This document shows positions 46,517 through 55,060 of a stretch of DNA of 64,000 bases, one piece after another. Position numbers and translations under genes: made by a program. How positions within the stretch are numbered: position 1 is the stretch's first letter; every line of letters starts with the position of its first letter. This DNA comes from Pseudomonas yangonensis (GTDB lineage Bacteria > Pseudomonadota > Gammaproteobacteria > Pseudomonadales > Pseudomonadaceae), in contig NZ_BLJU01000003.1 of NCBI RefSeq assembly GCF_009932725.1, forward strand, positions 248,001-312,000. The letters run 5' to 3'. Below the pieces are notes generated by a model, which saw only the letters and a program-made list of their open reading frames with translations, had not been told where the DNA came from and made no database searches.

Positions 46517-46957
46517 ATGCTCGAAATCCGCCCGATCACCGCCGACGACCACGCCGCCTGGCTGCCGCTGTGGCACGGCTACCAGCGCTTCTACCAGGCC
46601 GAAATTGCCAACGCGACCAGCGTACTGACCTGGCAGCGTTTCCTCGACCCGACCGAACCCATGCATGCCGCGCTTGCCTGGGCCGATGGCGCAGCCGTCG
46701 GCCTGGTGCACTTCATCTACCACCGTAGTTGCTGGACCGAGGGCGACTACTGCTACCTGCAGGACCTGTACGTCGCCGAAAACATTCGTGGCACCGGCAT
46801 CGGTCGGGCGTTGATCGAACATGTCTATGCACAGGCGCGGGCAGCCGGCGCCAGCCGCGTACACTGGCTCACTCAGGAAACCAACTACCGCGGTCGCCAG
46901 CTCTACGACCGCATCGCCGACCGCACCGGCTTCATCCAGTACAGGAAGCTGTTTTGA
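46517..46957 (+). CDS. GNAT N-acetyltransferase
   Basis: 146-aa GNAT protein: MLEIRPITADDHAAWLPLWHGY, then the acetyl-CoA motif YLQDLYVAENIRGTGIGRALIEHVY (Q/RxxGxG/A type, about 94-118), then WLTQETNYRGRQLYDRIADRTGFIQYRK. Small-molecule (for example polyamine or amino acid) acetylation is possible; substrate unknown. ATG 46517 with ACAGGAACACC; 13 nt after paiB, and its stop overlaps the next GNAT by one base (TGATG), so the three form an operon. Confidence 0.92.
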   Translation: MLEIRPITADDHAAWLPLWHGYQRFYQAEIANATSVLTWQRFLDPTEPMHAALAWADGAAVGLVHFIYHRSCWTEGDYCYLQDLYVAENIRGTGIGRALIEHVYAQARAAGASRVHWLTQETNYRGRQLYDRIADRTGFIQYRKLF

Positions 46958-47628
46958 TGACCCAGGATCTCAGCCACTGGCAATCTCGCCCGACCCCGGA
47001 TCAGCGCACGCTGCCGGGCCGTTTCGTACGCCTGGAGGCGCTCGATGCCACACGCCACGGTGATGACCTGTGGGCCGCCCTGCAGGGACCGGACCCGGCA
47101 CTGTGGGACTATCTGCCCTACGGCCCGTTCAACGAGCGCGGCGCATTCGATGCCTGGCTCACCGCTAATGCCGGCAGTCGCGATCCGCTGTTCTACAGCG
47201 TGCTGGAGCAGGGCTCGGGTCGCGCCCTGGGACTGTTCAGTTACCTGCGCATCACCCCGCAGGACGGTAGCATCGAGATCGGTCACGTGGTGTTCGGTGC
47301 GTCGATGCAGCGCACACCAGGCGCTACCGAGGCGGTGTACCTGCTGGCCCGCCACGCCTTCGACGATCTCGGCTATCGCCGCCTGGAATGGAAGTGCGAC
47401 AACGCCAACGCGCGTTCCAGGCGCGCCGCCGAGCGCTTCGGCTTCGTCCACGAAGGGCTCTTTCGTCAGCACATGGTGCGCAAGGGCAGAAACCGCGACA
47501 CCGCCTGGTTCGCCATCATCGACGGCGAATGGCCCGCGCGCCGGAAGGCCTTCGAGCGCTGGCTGGCAGCAGACAACTTCGCCGCAGACGGCCAGCAGAA
47601 ACAGCGCCTGGAAGCCTTCAGAGCCTGA
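46957..47628 (+). CDS. GNAT acetyltransferase, RimJ/RimL type
   Basis: 223-aa acetyltransferase of the RimJ/RimL (Acetyltransf_3) group: GRFVRLEALDATRHGDDLW, a middle EIGHVVFGASMQRTPGATEAVYLLARHAFDDLGYRRLEWKCDNANARSRRAAERFGFVHEGLFRQH segment (about 110-175) with the family's R-x-E-x-x-x-D-x-x-N pattern. These acetylate protein N-termini or small amines. Start overlaps the previous stop (TGATG). It ends one base before the convergent NlpC/P60 gene. Confidence 0.92.
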   Translation: MTQDLSHWQSRPTPDQRTLPGRFVRLEALDATRHGDDLWAALQGPDPALWDYLPYGPFNERGAFDAWLTANAGSRDPLFYSVLEQGSGRALGLFSYLRITPQDGSIEIGHVVFGASMQRTPGATEAVYLLARHAFDDLGYRRLEWKCDNANARSRRAAERFGFVHEGLFRQHMVRKGRNRDTAWFAIIDGEWPARRKAFERWLAADNFAADGQQKQRLEAFRA

Positions 47629-48135
47629 TCAGGCGGTCGGCACCACGCGCTTGGCCGACTGGAAATGACGCTGCCAGTAGGCATTGTTGAGGCGGTCGAT
47701 GCGCACCTTGGTGCCACGACGTGGCGCGTGGACGAAGCGACCTTCACCGATGTAGATGGCTACGTGATCCACCGAGCGGCTGCGGATACGGAAGAACAAC
47801 AGATCGCCCGGCTGCAGATCGCTGCGTTTCACCGTGGGCGCATCCAGGCGCGACAGGTCTCGGGAAGTACGCGGCAGCTCGAGGTCATCCTGGGTCTTGA
47901 AGGCGTACTGCACCAGACCGCTGCAGTCAAAGCCGTGGCGCGGGCTGGTGCCTCCCCAGCGGTAGGGCGTACCCAGCGCACCGAGAGCGCGGTCGATCAC
48001 TTCCCGAGCGGGTTTGGGCTTGGCCACTTGCTCAGTGGCGGGAACGGTGTAGACGCGAAAGGTGGCGGAGGCTTGGGTACAAATTCCCAGTAAAAGAGCG
48101 CCTCCCAGGCAAAATGACATGAAAAACTTATTCAA
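47629..48135 (-). CDS. NlpC/P60 cell-wall peptidase
   Basis: 168-aa exported NlpC/P60 cysteine peptidase cutting peptidoglycan stem peptides. Signal peptide to about SASA (residue 24). Catalytic residues: C71 in FDCSGLVQYAF, H124 in VDHVAIYIGEG and H136 in FVHAPRRG. The frame begins at TTG 48135 (Asn-Lys follow, suiting a signal peptide); ATG 48120 is the alternative. It is convergent with the GNAT operon, nearly touching it. Upstream is a 366-nt gap without a gene. Confidence 0.92.
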   Translation of the reverse strand: MNKFFMSFCLGGALLLGICTQASATFRVYTVPATEQVAKPKPAREVIDRALGALGTPYRWGGTSPRHGFDCSGLVQYAFKTQDDLELPRTSRDLSRLDAPTVKRSDLQPGDLLFFRIRSRSVDHVAIYIGEGRFVHAPRRGTKVRIDRLNNAYWQRHFQSAKRVVPTA

Positions 48136-48500
48136 ACCCAGAGACCCTGGTACCGGCCTTTGTGCGGAAGCCCTTCCGAATCAAGGCATTGCATCGGAAA
48201 CGAGCCTCCTACCCGTCCCGGTGACGGACCGGCTGGAGAAGACTTTGGTTCATTTCGATGCACGACGAGTCGACGAACGGTTTGCCTCTGATCACAACGG
48301 ACAGGCACCAGATAGCCTCCGCTTGCGCTCAGAACACTGCTCAGATAGCTCCTTGCGCCGGAGCCGCCCTCATACCTCGCCGCTCAACTGGCTGGCATGG
48401 CCTCCGCGTCCCGTTTCGTAGGAGCGGCTTTAGCCGCGATCTTTCGCGCATGAATCCGCTCCTACAGAATCGCGGCAATCCATTGGAATCGTCAGCGAGA
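48136..48500. other. Gene-free gap
   Basis: Between the NlpC/P60 start and the virJ stop. It contains the family B/C type repeat at 48418-48465; in the rest I saw no credible frame, terminator or promoter match. It must hold the NlpC/P60 gene promoter. Confidence 0.55.
48418..48465. repeat. Dispersed inverted repeat, mixed B/C type
   Basis: GTAGGAGCGGCTTTAGCCGC at the left and ATCCGCTCCTAC at the right; GTAGGAGCGG...CCGCTCCTAC is the outer inverted pair, and GCGGCTTTAGCCGC is itself an inner palindrome related to family C. Confidence 0.8.
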
Positions 48501-49754
48501 CTAACGCGGCTGCCGTGCCTTGATCGCCGCCAGCATCTTCTGCGCCAGCGCGGCGTAATCACCGTCGAAGTGATGACCACCCTCGATCATCAGGTGCTCC
48601 CCCGGGGCACCGGCTTCGGTGCAGCCGCTTTCGGCCGCCTCCTCGCTGCCGTAGATGCAGTACACCTTGGCCGCCGGCACCTTGCGCAGTTCCGGTCCGG
48701 TCGGCGCCTCCGCGCCATACTTGCCAAGCCAGCCACTGACGGCGATCTCGAAACTGCCGCTGCGGGCAAAGGCCAGCAGCAACATCGCATCGACCTGCTG
48801 CTGATCACTGGCCGGCAGGCGGTTGTAGATCGCCGGCAACACGTCGGCGCCGAAGGAGTAGCCGGCGAGCACGAAGCGTTTCACATGCCACGTCTCGCGG
48901 TACTGCTGCATCAGCCGCGACAGATCGGCGGCGCTCTGCTCCGGGCTCTTGTGCTGCCAGTAGTAGCGCAGGGTGTCGATGCCCACCACCGGATAGCCGG
49001 CAGCGGCCATGTGCTCGGCCGAGGCGCGGTCGAGATCGCGCCAACCGCCATCGCCGGAATAGAACAGCGTCAGGGTTTCGGCCGGTTGCGCCGAGGGATG
49101 TTCTATCACCGGCATCGCCGCACCCTGGCCGGCAAGCAGGTGCTGCAGCTGATCGGCCAGCAGCGTTGACAGCGGCGTGCCCAACGCACCGATGCGCGGC
49201 TCGCCGTTTTGCTGCTCACGCAGGAAGCGGGCGTTGTCGTCACCCGGGTTGTCGTTCCACAGGGCGATCCAGTGACCGTGCTCTGCCTTTTGCGGCAGGG
49301 GCTCGGCGCAGTCCGGTGTTGCCAGGTCGAAACCGACCGAAAGTGCCCGTGCCTGATCATCCTGCTGCGACGCCAGCCAGCGCCAGGCCGAGGTGGCTGC
49401 CGGGCCGATGCCGGCGACCAGGGTCGGCGCGCCGCCCAGCTTCTCGCGGGCCTGGCTGATCAGTTGCCGTTGCGCCTTGCAGTCGCCAGGCGAGAAGGGC
49501 AGTTGCAACAGGCGCAGATCGCCGGCTTCGGCGAGACGGTGCAGCGTGGCTTCATCCAGCGCCTGCTCGGTCGGTGCGATCAGCAGCACACGCTGACGCG
49601 CCTCGCCCTGGCTGAGCAACTGCGCCGATTTACCCTGGATCTGCACCCTCTGCAGATGCACGGCCGCGCGCATCGACCACCACCAGCCCGCCGCCCCCGC
49701 GGCCAGTGCCACGACCAGCAACAGCGCACCCAGCCGCCTTGTCATCCTGCTCAT
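48501..49754 (-). CDS. virJ: VirJ/AcvB-type aminoacyl-phosphatidylglycerol hydrolase
   Basis: 417-aa periplasmic alpha/beta hydrolase. An N-terminal hydrophobic segment (residues 8-26) anchors or exports it. The catalytic part has GYSFGADVLP with S300, ahead of CIYGSEE and the C-terminal GGHHFDGDY with H394/H395; an N-terminal VirJ-like domain (about 35-210) precedes it. In P. aeruginosa the homologue downstream of the alanyl-PG synthase gene removes alanine from the lipid. Here it follows mprF by one base, so the pair should set the level of aminoacylated PG. Confidence 0.92.
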   Translation of the reverse strand: MSRMTRRLGALLLVVALAAGAAGWWWSMRAAVHLQRVQIQGKSAQLLSQGEARQRVLLIAPTEQALDEATLHRLAEAGDLRLLQLPFSPGDCKAQRQLISQAREKLGGAPTLVAGIGPAATSAWRWLASQQDDQARALSVGFDLATPDCAEPLPQKAEHGHWIALWNDNPGDDNARFLREQQNGEPRIGALGTPLSTLLADQLQHLLAGQGAAMPVIEHPSAQPAETLTLFYSGDGGWRDLDRASAEHMAAAGYPVVGIDTLRYYWQHKSPEQSAADLSRLMQQYRETWHVKRFVLAGYSFGADVLPAIYNRLPASDQQQVDAMLLLAFARSGSFEIAVSGWLGKYGAEAPTGPELRKVPAAKVYCIYGSEEAAESGCTEAGAPGEHLMIEGGHHFDGDYAALAQKMLAAIKARQPR

Positions 49755-49755
49755 C

Positions 49756-52392
49756 TCAGCGCCTCACCAGTCCACCCAGGCCGCCGGCGATCAGCGCGGC
49801 GGTATCGGCCAATGCCACCCAGGGATCGAGCCCGGCCGGCACGGCCAGGTAGCGCGGCTCCCACTGCGGCAGGAACTTGTCCTTGAAGCGGCGCAGGCCC
49901 TGGAAGTTGTAGAAATTCTCGCCGCGGTCGAACACCAGTGCACCGAGGCGCAGGGGCAGAGGCGCCCCCTTGCGCGTCTGCAGACCGGCCAGGGGCACCA
50001 TGCCGAGGCTGAAGCGCGCGTATCCCTCACCCTGGAACTGCTGAATCAGGCCGAGCATGAGGAACTCCATGGTCGACTTCGGCGCATCCGGCAGCACGCG
50101 CATCAGGTCGAGGCTGGCCACAGCGCGCGTCTCACATTCCAGCAGGTTGGCGAAGGCCACCGCACGACCTTCGAAACGCACCACCACGACGCGGAAGTGC
50201 GCCAGGTATTCAGGACTGAAACGGCCCAGGGAAAAGCCCTTCTCGCGTACGTTCTTGCCCTGCAGCCAGGCATCGGAAATCGCCTGCAGCTCTTCCATCG
50301 GCCCCTGGCCAGGGGCATGGAATTCCAGGCTCAGGCCGTCGCGCTGGCCACGATTCCAGGTGTAGCGCAGCGCCTTCATCTCCTTGCCGTTGCTGGCCAG
50401 GTCGAAGGTTTTCAGGTCCACCAGCGCCTCTTCGCCGAGCTTCAGCGCGGTCAGGCCGATGTCGATATAGCCGGGCAGATTCTCCGCGCGCACCTGATAG
50501 AACACCGGCCGCGCATGGTGGCGGTCGCACAGGTCGCGAAACTGCCAGATCAGCTCGACACGAGCAGTCGCCGGGCCGATGGGGTCGAACAGTGCCACCA
50601 GGCTGCGCCCGCGGCGGGCGTACATGAGGAAGGCTTCACCATCAGGGTGGAACAGCAGCGCCTTGTCGCCACTCAGCGCCAGGCCGCCCTCAGGCTGACG
50701 CGAGGCCAGGACGATGGCCCGCGCGCGCAGCAACGCGTCCTGGTCCGGCAGGCTGATGTTCGGCGGTGTGGCACGCAGCAGCCAGGTCAGGCCGACCGCC
50801 AGCAGCACCAGCGCGCTGCCCAGCGCCGCTCGCAGGCCACGCGGGGCGTTGGCGTCCAGTTCGAACTGCCACCACAGCTGATGGCTGTAGGCGACATCCT
50901 GATAGGCGAACAGCAGCAGCCACACCGATGCCGCGATCACACCCGCCGTGGCCGCCAGCACCAGCCCCGAGGCCGGTACGTCCATCAGCCGGCTACGTCG
51001 GTAGAACTCGCGGCGAAACAGCGCCAGCAAGCCGGCGATGGCTGCCAGGGCCAATGCCTCCGGCCAGTCGAAGCCTTTGAGCAGTGACAGCACCACCCCC
51101 AGGCAAAGCAGCACCAGAGTCAGTGCCCAGGCCGCCGACAGACGCCGGCGCAGCCCTTGCGCCAGCAGCAGACAGAGCGTGCCCACCAGGCTGGCCGCCA
51201 GGTGCGAGGCGGCGATCAGTTGCGGCGGCATGAGAAAGCCCAGGGCCTCGAGATGCTCATCCACAGTGGGGGTCACCCCGGAGAACAGCAGCACCGCGCC
51301 GGCGCAGAACACCAACAGCGCCAGCAGCGGCACCGCCATGCCGCTGGCCACGCGCGCCACCTGCCGTGGAAACCACAAGCGGCGCGCCTCGGCAGCCAGC
51401 AGCAGGAGCCCGGCCGCCACCAGCGGTAGCACCACATAGAGCAGCCGATAGAGCAGCATCGCCGCGACCAGCCCGGCCGGGTCGATACGCGTGGAAAAGG
51501 CCGCCAGCAACACCGCCTCGAACACCCCGACGCCACCCGGCACATGGCTCAGCACGCCAGCGGCCAGGGCCAGCATGTAGATCAGCACGAAGGAGGAGAA
51601 AGGCGGCGCCTCGGGCAGCAGCAGGTACAGCACGCTGGCGGCGATCAGCACGTCGAGGCTGCTGATCAGCAGTTGCGTCAGGCTCATGCGCAGGCCGGGC
51701 AGACGCAGGCAGAAGCGCCCCAGATCGACCTGCCAGCAGCCGGGCGCGGGGCGCTCGGCCAGACGCTTGCGGCTGACCAGCAGCGCCAGGGTCAGCGCCG
51801 TGGCCAACACGGCAACGGCCAGCCCTGCCAGCACGGGTTCGGACAAACGCAGCGCGGCCGAGGCATCTTCCAGATCGAACAGGGCTGCCAGGGCCGCGAG
51901 AATCGGCAGGCTGACGCCCAGCGACAGACTGGCGAACAGGCTCATGCGCGCCACATCGCCCGCACCTAGACCGTTGCGCCCATACAGCCGATAGCGCACC
52001 GAACCGCCGGACAGCGCCGACAGACCCACGGCATTGCCGATGGCGAACGCACAGAAGCCGCCCAGCGCCAGGGTCGGCGGCGGCAGCTGGACATTGGCGT
52101 AGCGACTGGCCGACCACTCGTAGGCGAGCATCACCGCAAAGCCCAGCACAGTGGCCAGCAGGGCGCCGAGCAGCGCCTGCGACGACACCGCCGCCAGGGA
52201 TTCACGGACCTGATCCGGGTTGATCTCGCGCACCAGGTGCCAGCAGGCGACCAGCGCCAGGCCGAACAACAGCAGCGAAAGACCGAGGCCGATCAGGTGG
52301 CGATTGCGTTGCAGCCAGCCAGGTTGAGAGGAAGAAAGCAGATCAGGCGCATCAGCGCCCTTGGCGGGAAGTTCGGGTACCACTCGACTCAT
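49756..52392 (-). CDS. mprF: Aminoacyl-phosphatidylglycerol synthase/flippase MprF
   Basis: 878-aa membrane enzyme transferring an amino acid (alanine in P. aeruginosa) from tRNA to phosphatidylglycerol, lowering envelope negative charge and giving cationic-peptide and acid resistance. About 14 hydrophobic segments (1-540) include the flippase-type GGSVRYRLYGRNGL and SHVPGGVGVFEAV; the C-terminal cytosolic DUF2156 synthase (about 560-878) has HPDGEAFLMYARRGRSLVALFDPIG, FYQVRAENLPGYID, WNRGQRDGLSLEFH, and NFYNFQGLRRFKDKFLPQWEPRYLA. ATG 52392 is preferred over GTG 52419. Operon with virJ. Confidence 0.95.
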   Translation of the reverse strand: MSRVVPELPAKGADAPDLLSSSQPGWLQRNRHLIGLGLSLLLFGLALVACWHLVREINPDQVRESLAAVSSQALLGALLATVLGFAVMLAYEWSASRYANVQLPPPTLALGGFCAFAIGNAVGLSALSGGSVRYRLYGRNGLGAGDVARMSLFASLSLGVSLPILAALAALFDLEDASAALRLSEPVLAGLAVAVLATALTLALLVSRKRLAERPAPGCWQVDLGRFCLRLPGLRMSLTQLLISSLDVLIAASVLYLLLPEAPPFSSFVLIYMLALAAGVLSHVPGGVGVFEAVLLAAFSTRIDPAGLVAAMLLYRLLYVVLPLVAAGLLLLAAEARRLWFPRQVARVASGMAVPLLALLVFCAGAVLLFSGVTPTVDEHLEALGFLMPPQLIAASHLAASLVGTLCLLLAQGLRRRLSAAWALTLVLLCLGVVLSLLKGFDWPEALALAAIAGLLALFRREFYRRSRLMDVPASGLVLAATAGVIAASVWLLLFAYQDVAYSHQLWWQFELDANAPRGLRAALGSALVLLAVGLTWLLRATPPNISLPDQDALLRARAIVLASRQPEGGLALSGDKALLFHPDGEAFLMYARRGRSLVALFDPIGPATARVELIWQFRDLCDRHHARPVFYQVRAENLPGYIDIGLTALKLGEEALVDLKTFDLASNGKEMKALRYTWNRGQRDGLSLEFHAPGQGPMEELQAISDAWLQGKNVREKGFSLGRFSPEYLAHFRVVVVRFEGRAVAFANLLECETRAVASLDLMRVLPDAPKSTMEFLMLGLIQQFQGEGYARFSLGMVPLAGLQTRKGAPLPLRLGALVFDRGENFYNFQGLRRFKDKFLPQWEPRYLAVPAGLDPWVALADTAALIAGGLGGLVRR

Positions 52393-52512
52393 GTCGAAAA
52401 CGCCTCTGACGGACGCCACCTCGGGGTGAGGTCATGATCAGAGTGCAGATGTAACAAAATGTTCCATGGACCCGAAACATTTATTGGCGGGGGCTAAACC
52501 GAGGCGAATCGC

Positions 52513-52779
52513 TCAGGCCTCGCCGAGAAACCGCAGACCAGCCCCTTCGGCGTCCACACGCATCACTTCCATCTTCAATACCGGCGCGGGGAAGGGCAGA
52601 TCCTGTACCTGGCCGGTGACCTCGGTGCCGACCGCCAGGGCGGTCATGTCCGGGTGCTTCACATAGACGCCGCTATCGGACAGGTCACGGGTCTGCGCCA
52701 GCAGTTCACCGAAACTCGGATGACTGATCTTGATCCGGCACTTCATCGGGGTACGCACCTGCTGACGCTGGTTGGACAT
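52513..52779 (-). CDS. PilZ domain protein
   Basis: 88-aa single PilZ domain, a cyclic-di-GMP receptor fold. The ligand motifs are seen: RQQVR (RxxxR, 5-9) and DLSDSGVYVKH (D/NxSxxG, 32-42), so c-di-GMP binding is plausible. No effector domain is attached; it must act through a partner. GGAGCC precedes the ATG. It is in the same position relative to tag and the acyltransferase as PA0012 in P. aeruginosa (recalled). Confidence 0.93.
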   Translation of the reverse strand: MSNQRQQVRTPMKCRIKISHPSFGELLAQTRDLSDSGVYVKHPDMTALAVGTEVTGQVQDLPFPAPVLKMEVMRVDAEGAGLRFLGEA

Positions 52780-52852
52780 GACGGCTCCATGATTGGACGG
52801 GCGATGCCGCCTTTAATAGCGCATTAGCGCGCAGGCGCCCAGCAGGCGGCGG

Positions 52853-52877
52853 AAAAAAGGCGCCATCCAGGCGCCTT
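52853..52877 (-). terminator. Intrinsic terminator of the acyltransferase gene
   Basis: AAGGCGCC (52857-52864) pairs with GGCGCCTT (52870-52877) around ATCCA; on the minus strand it is followed by T6 (52858-52853). It lies 20 nt past the acyltransferase stop. Confidence 0.85.
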
Positions 52878-52897
52878 CCTTAATGATGCTCAGAGCG

Positions 52898-53785
52898 TCA
52901 GTACCACTTGGCCTCGCCGTCCGGGCGCTTCTTGAAGCGCTTCATGCTCCACATGTACTGGCTCGGGTAGTTGCGCACGTAGCGCGACACCACTGCGCTC
53001 ATGGCCGCCACGCCTTCTTCGACGTTCTCGCTGTACATGCCTTCCGGCGCCGCCTCGAGGATCACCTTGTAGCCGCTGCCGTCCGGCAGACGCAGCGCAT
53101 GCAGGAACACACCGACCGCCTTGCCACCGGAGAGCATGCCGGGGACGAATTTGCTGGTCAGCGCGGTGGTACCGAGGAAGGGAACGAACACACCTGATGA
53201 ACGGCTCGGTTCCGGGTCGGCCGGAATACCCACCGCGCCGCCCTTGCGCACTTCCTTGATGACGCTGAGGATGCCTTCCTTGGTCGACGGCGCAACGCGG
53301 TTGCCCATCTGTACGCGCTGCTGCTGCAGCAGCTCGTCGACCGCCTTGAGCTTGGGCGGGCGGTAGAAAATGATCGGTTTGCACTGGTTGCAGTAGAAGT
53401 GGTTGAGCACTTCCCAGTTGCCCAGATGGCTGGTGATGCCGACCACACCCTTGCCCGAGGCCAGCGCCTGTTGCAGCACTTCCAGGCCTTCCACTTCGCG
53501 GACCAGAGCGAGCGACTTCTGCGCCGGCCAGATCCAGGCGCAGGCGCTTTCGGTGAGGGTCTTGCCGATGTCCTTGAGGCTCTGCCCGACGAGCCTGTCC
53601 AACTCGGCCTGGTTAAGTTCGGGGAAGCACTTGCTCAGGTTGATGCGCACCACCTCGCGCGAGCCGTTCGGCAGCTTCCACATCAGCCAGCCGATGGTAT
53701 TGCCCACGGCCTGCACGGCGCGCCAGGGCAGCAATGCGAACAGGCGCAGGAAACCGACCACCAGGGCGCCCTTGAGTTTTTCCAC
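52898..53785 (-). CDS. Lipid A lauroyl-type acyltransferase (LpxL/HtrB family)
   Basis: 295-aa inner-membrane acyltransferase of the LpxL/LpxM family that adds a secondary acyl chain to lipid A. N-terminal hydrophobic anchor (residues about 8-30), active-site ITSHLGNWEVLNHF with the H-x4-E motif, FYRPPKLKAVDELL, and GIPADPEPSRSSGVFVPFLG. The frame extends upstream to 53971, but GTG 53785 with GGAG six bases before it gives the normal length and start (EKLKGALVVGFLRL). Which acyl position it uses is not evident. A terminator follows. Confidence 0.93.
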   Translation of the reverse strand: MEKLKGALVVGFLRLFALLPWRAVQAVGNTIGWLMWKLPNGSREVVRINLSKCFPELNQAELDRLVGQSLKDIGKTLTESACAWIWPAQKSLALVREVEGLEVLQQALASGKGVVGITSHLGNWEVLNHFYCNQCKPIIFYRPPKLKAVDELLQQQRVQMGNRVAPSTKEGILSVIKEVRKGGAVGIPADPEPSRSSGVFVPFLGTTALTSKFVPGMLSGGKAVGVFLHALRLPDGSGYKVILEAAPEGMYSENVEEGVAAMSAVVSRYVRNYPSQYMWSMKRFKKRPDGEAKWY

Positions 53786-53840
53786 GACAGACTCCGACCA
53801 CTCACAAAAGCGCCAATTGTACCGTTGGGCGACCGTGCAG

Positions 53841-54449
53841 TCAGTAAAGGCTCGTCCGAAGCCGCTGCTGCAGGTCACGCTCGTAGGCTTCGACATCGAA
53901 CTCGTCGTAGATGTGGCGAAAAATATCGCCGGCACTCGGCAGGCTGGCGCGTTCCACCTGACGCGAGACATCCCACAGCCCGGAGCGCACCGCCGCCTTG
54001 GAGCACTGGAAGTAGCAGGTCTCTATATGGATACGCAGCGCGCTGCGCGGCAGCTTGCCCTGGGCACGGCCCAGCTCCAGCAACTCGGGATCGAGGGTGA
54101 TTTCCGCCCGGCCGTTGACTCGCAGGCTTTCGCCGACGCCCGGGATCAGGAACAGCAGCGCCACCTGCGGGTTCAGCACTATGTTGCGCAGGCTGTCGAT
54201 GCGGTTGTTGCCGGGGCGATCCGGCAACAACAGGGTCTGGTCGTCGAGGATGTGCACGAAGCCCGGCGCATCGCCTCGCGGTGAACAATCCAGGCCATCC
54301 GGGCCGGCGCTGGCCAGTACCACGAAGGGCGAGGCCTGGATCAGCGCACGGTAGGGTTCGATCAGCCGCGGCAGTTCCTTGCGCCGCGAGCGCTCGTGGC
54401 TGTCGCCGTAAACAGCCTGCAGTTCGTCCAGGGTGGTGATGGTGGTCAT
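53841..54449 (-). CDS. FMN-binding pyridoxamine-phosphate-oxidase-like protein
   Basis: 202-aa split-barrel flavoprotein of the MSMEG_1061/pyridoxamine 5'-phosphate oxidase-related group: FVVLASAGPDGLDCSPRGDAPGFVHILD (about 42-69), LLLPDRPGNNRIDSLRNIVLNPQVALLFLIPGVGESLRVNGRAEI (about 72-115), and C-terminal ALRIHIETCYFQCSKAAVRSGLWD. Substrate unknown; some relatives use F420 or reduce small molecules. Its start overlaps the tag stop by four bases, so it is the second gene of a tag operon. Confidence 0.88.
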   Translation of the reverse strand: MTTITTLDELQAVYGDSHERSRRKELPRLIEPYRALIQASPFVVLASAGPDGLDCSPRGDAPGFVHILDDQTLLLPDRPGNNRIDSLRNIVLNPQVALLFLIPGVGESLRVNGRAEITLDPELLELGRAQGKLPRSALRIHIETCYFQCSKAAVRSGLWDVSRQVERASLPSAGDIFRHIYDEFDVEAYERDLQQRLRTSLY

Positions 54450-55000
54450 GAGCCCTTCAGTTGCGCGTAGCGGTCGCAGTCGGTGGTGTGGTCCATCACC
54501 ATACCTGTGGCCTGCATGAAGGCATAGCAGATGGTCGGCCCGACGAAGTTGAAGCCAGCCTTGCGCAACGCCTTGCTCATCGCCTCGGCCTCCGGCGTCA
54601 CCGCCGGCATCTGGCTGCGGTCGCTGAAATGATTGATTTTCGGCGCGCCACCGACGAACGACCAGAGCCAGACTACCGGATCCTCCAGTTTCAGCCAGGC
54701 CTGGGCGTTCTGCCGCACGGCCTTGAGCTTGAGGCGGTTGCGGATGATGCCGGGGTCCTGCATCAGCACTTCGATCTCTTCGTCGGAGAGCCGCGCCAGG
54801 CGCTCGGGGTCAAAACCATGCAGCACCTGACGATAGCGCTCGCGCTTCTTCAGCACGGTGATCCATGACAGGCCGGCCTGAGCGCCTTCGAGCAGGAGCA
54901 TTTCGAACAGCTGGCCGGCATCGCGCTGCGGCACGCCCCATTCCTCGTCATGGTAGGCCTGGTAAAGCGGATCATCGGTACACCAGAAGCAGCGGGGCAT
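54446..55000 (-). CDS. tag: 3-methyladenine DNA glycosylase I
   Basis: Constitutive-type alkylation repair enzyme removing 3-methyladenine. 184 aa. Zn/active-site residues: N-terminal MPRCFWCTDDPLYQAYHDEEWG with the conserved Cys and the YxxYHDxEWG motif; LLLEGAQAGLSWITVLKKRERYR; GIIRNRLKLKAVRQNAQA; and C-terminal GFNFVGPTICYAFMQATGMVMDHTTDC. A strong LexA-like box lies about 45 nt upstream, suggesting SOS control, which is not usual for tag. Operon with the FMN-binding gene. Confidence 0.96.
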   Translation of the reverse strand: MPRCFWCTDDPLYQAYHDEEWGVPQRDAGQLFEMLLLEGAQAGLSWITVLKKRERYRQVLHGFDPERLARLSDEEIEVLMQDPGIIRNRLKLKAVRQNAQAWLKLEDPVVWLWSFVGGAPKINHFSDRSQMPAVTPEAEAMSKALRKAGFNFVGPTICYAFMQATGMVMDHTTDCDRYAQLKGS

Positions 55001-55044
55001 GGTTGAAAGCCTCGGTCAGGATGGAAGGGGGACTATAATCATAG

Positions 55045-55060
55045 CTGTATATAAATACAG
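55045..55060. promoter_or_regulatory. LexA (SOS) box upstream of tag
   Basis: CTGTATATAAATACAG: CTGT-N8-ACAG with an all-AT core, a near-perfect LexA operator of gammaproteobacteria. It lies 45-60 nt before the tag ATG and about 190 nt before glyQ. TATGAT (minus strand, 55043-55038) and TATAAT (plus strand, 55034-55039) are nearby -10-like hexamers, so it could act on either direction. Confidence 0.7.
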
